Assembly: GCA_946613955.1 (NCBI GenBank)
Contig: CAMOGC010000099.1
Location: forward strand, 1-6,126
DNA: 6,126 nucleotides
From: an uncultured Clostridia bacterium
GTDB lineage: Bacteria > Bacillota_A > Clostridia > Christensenellales > Aristaeellaceae
Direction of reading: 5' to 3'
Under the pieces are notes generated by a model. That model ran no database searches. It was not told the origin of the DNA and saw nothing but the letters and a program-made list of their open reading frames with translations. How positions within the stretch are numbered: the first letter of the stretch is position 1; the number at the start of each line of letters is the position of its first letter. This document shows, one piece after another, positions 4,910-6,126 of this stretch. A program made the position numbers and the translations under genes.

Positions 4910-6126
4910 TTGCTGAAGTATCTTGTGACCGTGACAGAGGATCTGCTGATGGTTTCCATCCTGATCTGCCTGTTCTGGTCGCTGTGCAGGCTGGCGTTCG
5001 GCAGCCGGGGAGACCGGTTTATTCTCGTGGGCATGATCGCGGGCGTCGTGGCTTCGGCGGCGATGGCGATCATGAAAAACACGACCGGGAAAATCGCCAC
5101 CAACCAGTGGAATTTCTACATCTTTCTTTCCACCCTGGTGTTTACGATCGCCTTCATGATCTTCTCCGTTCTTTTCGGGCGGGAGCACCGGAAGACGACG
5201 GCCTACGGCAGCGATACCGGGGCCTCCATCGGGACGGGCGGATGGGTGGTCGGGATCACCGGCGCTGTGCTGACGGCGCTGCTGCTGTTTTACGAGCTGC
5301 CGGACGTGATGGCCTATCCGGTGAATTTTGAAACCGCCGGCAAGGGCGTTTTCAGCGCGGAATTCTTCTCCCGGCTGGCGGGCTGGCTGATGGGCCTTCT
5401 GCTGGTGTGGCTTTACGTGCGCTTCCTGTATCTGTGCTGCATGGCGCTGGATTCCACCCATATCGTTCTGTGGGTGATGAACGGGGCGCTGGCGGTCAAC
5501 GCCGTGCGGTGCTTCGGGATGGCGGTCAGCAAATGGACGGGGCGCGCCCGGTGGCTGACGTGGCTGCCGAAATACAGCTCCGCCCGATATCCCTGGGCCT
5601 TTCCCATCGCGAAATTCGCCACGAACAACACGCTGCTGTTCGTGATCATGATCGCCGGGCTGAGCATGATCATTCCGGTCATTCTCTTTGCCCGGAGCCT
5701 GCGGGTGACCCGGCCCTGCGCTAACACCGCGCAGACGCGGAAGGAAAAGAGCATCCTGCGGCATCGGCGGCGCATCGCGCTGGGGGTGGCGGTGTGCTTT
5801 GTGATTTCCCTGCTGTGCCTGACGGTGGTCAAGGATTACAATAACCGGGAGGTGACCCTGTCGGAGCCGGAAAGCTACGAGATTCGCGGAGAGGAGGGCG
5901 CCCCGCTGGCGGAAAAGCAGATTTATATTCCCCTCGGCCAGGTCAGCGACGGGAACCTGCACCGGTTTGAATACGTGACGGAGAACAAGGTGGACGTCCG
6001 CTGGATCATCGTGCAGAAGCCCGGGGCGGGCGCATACGGCGTCGGGCTGGACGCGTGCGACGTATGCGGCACGGCGGGGTATTATCAGCGGGGAGAGCAG
6101 ATCGTCTGCAAGCGGTGCGACGTGGT
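4910..6126 (+). CDS. Membrane protein with C-terminal DUF2318 (Cys-pair, Fe-S-type) domain, partial
   Basis: An open frame of 405 codons runs off the right edge without a stop. It begins at TTG 4910, 8 bases after an AGGGAGG site (4895-4901); the first in-frame ATG (4949) has no such site and would cut into the first membrane segment. About eight hydrophobic segments are visible near residues 11-30, 37-55, 68-89, 111-130, 155-177, 185-206, 240-262 and 289-307. A soluble domain follows, with an IYIPLGQVSDGNLHRFEY stretch and the cysteine pairs C383/C386 (CDVCG) and C400/C403 (CKRC). This is the DUF2318 pattern, annotated as Fe-S-containing; in full proteins a short tail with a further conserved region is expected, lost here. 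Homologues accompany FTR1 and P19 (Cj1660 in Campylobacter). Inference: a redox or metal-handling partner in iron uptake, its cysteine domain probably outside the membrane. Exact function and cofactor are not established from sequence. Confidence 0.85.
   Translation, partial: MLKYLVTVTEDLLMVSILICLFWSLCRLAFGSRGDRFILVGMIAGVVASAAMAIMKNTTGKIATNQWNFYIFLSTLVFTIAFMIFSVLFGREHRKTTAYGSDTGASIGTGGWVVGITGAVLTALLLFYELPDVMAYPVNFETAGKGVFSAEFFSRLAGWLMGLLLVWLYVRFLYLCCMALDSTHIVLWVMNGALAVNAVRCFGMAVSKWTGRARWLTWLPKYSSARYPWAFPIAKFATNNTLLFVIMIAGLSMIIPVILFARSLRVTRPCANTAQTRKEKSILRHRRRIALGVAVCFVISLLCLTVVKDYNNREVTLSEPESYEIRGEEGAPLAEKQIYIPLGQVSDGNLHRFEYVTENKVDVRWIIVQKPGAGAYGVGLDACDVCGTAGYYQRGEQIVCKRCDV

Noticed and set aside
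4794..4916. A 40-codon open frame (ATG 4794) overlapping the DUF2318 start
   Set aside because: The peptide is about one third arginine with Gly runs, typical of chance frames in GC-rich DNA. Its GGAGG is 12 bases away, and coupling to the next gene cannot be supported from one sequence.
4601..5962. A 453-codon open frame on the - strand opposite the DUF2318 gene
   Set aside because: The translation is rich in His, Gln, Arg and Pro with no recognisable fold. The + strand frame encodes clear membrane segments and DUF2318 cysteines.

Overview
The window reads as GC-rich Bacillota DNA (GC clearly above half by eye). It is most likely a gut or rumen Clostridia-type anaerobe. The grounds are strong AGGAGG-type ribosome binding sites, a TTG start, rho-independent terminators with GAAA loops, and a thioredoxin reductase of the NADPH-motif-less kind known from clostridia. 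All six genes lie on the + strand. No tRNA, rRNA, CRISPR or mobile element was seen.

Left half (85-1823), a thiol-redox operon: trxB-like flavoprotein, trxA (overlapping it by 8 bases) and an OhrR-type MarR regulator 28 bases further on. It is closed by a clear intrinsic terminator at 1799-1823. The reductase keeps the FAD motifs and the CATC redox centre but has lost the NADPH-binding motifs, so it resembles the ferredoxin-linked reductases (FFTR). The regulator keeps the cysteine and two tyrosines of the OhrR peroxide-sensing pocket, plus a second cysteine suited to disulfide sensing.

Right half (about 1834-6126), an iron-uptake cluster of the FTR1-P19-DUF2318 type, related to Campylobacter Cj1658-Cj1660 and E. 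coli FetMP. It starts with a sigma-A-like promoter overlaid by a repeated inverted repeat, GTTAG-N6-CTAAC, probably the operator of a metal-responsive repressor. FTR1 (permease with a duplicated extracytoplasmic domain) is followed after 183 bases by a secreted P19 protein with its metal ligands. After a strong terminator-like hairpin and about 190 further bases comes a membrane protein with a DUF2318 Cys-pair domain, starting at TTG 4910 and cut by the window end. In related clusters an ABC transporter and thioredoxin-like proteins follow, so more of the system may lie downstream.

Likely division of labour: P19 captures iron (with copper) outside the membrane, FTR1 carries it across, and the DUF2318 protein is a candidate electron or metal-handling partner. 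Whether the neighbouring thioredoxin operon is functionally tied to this system is open: a terminator separates the two.
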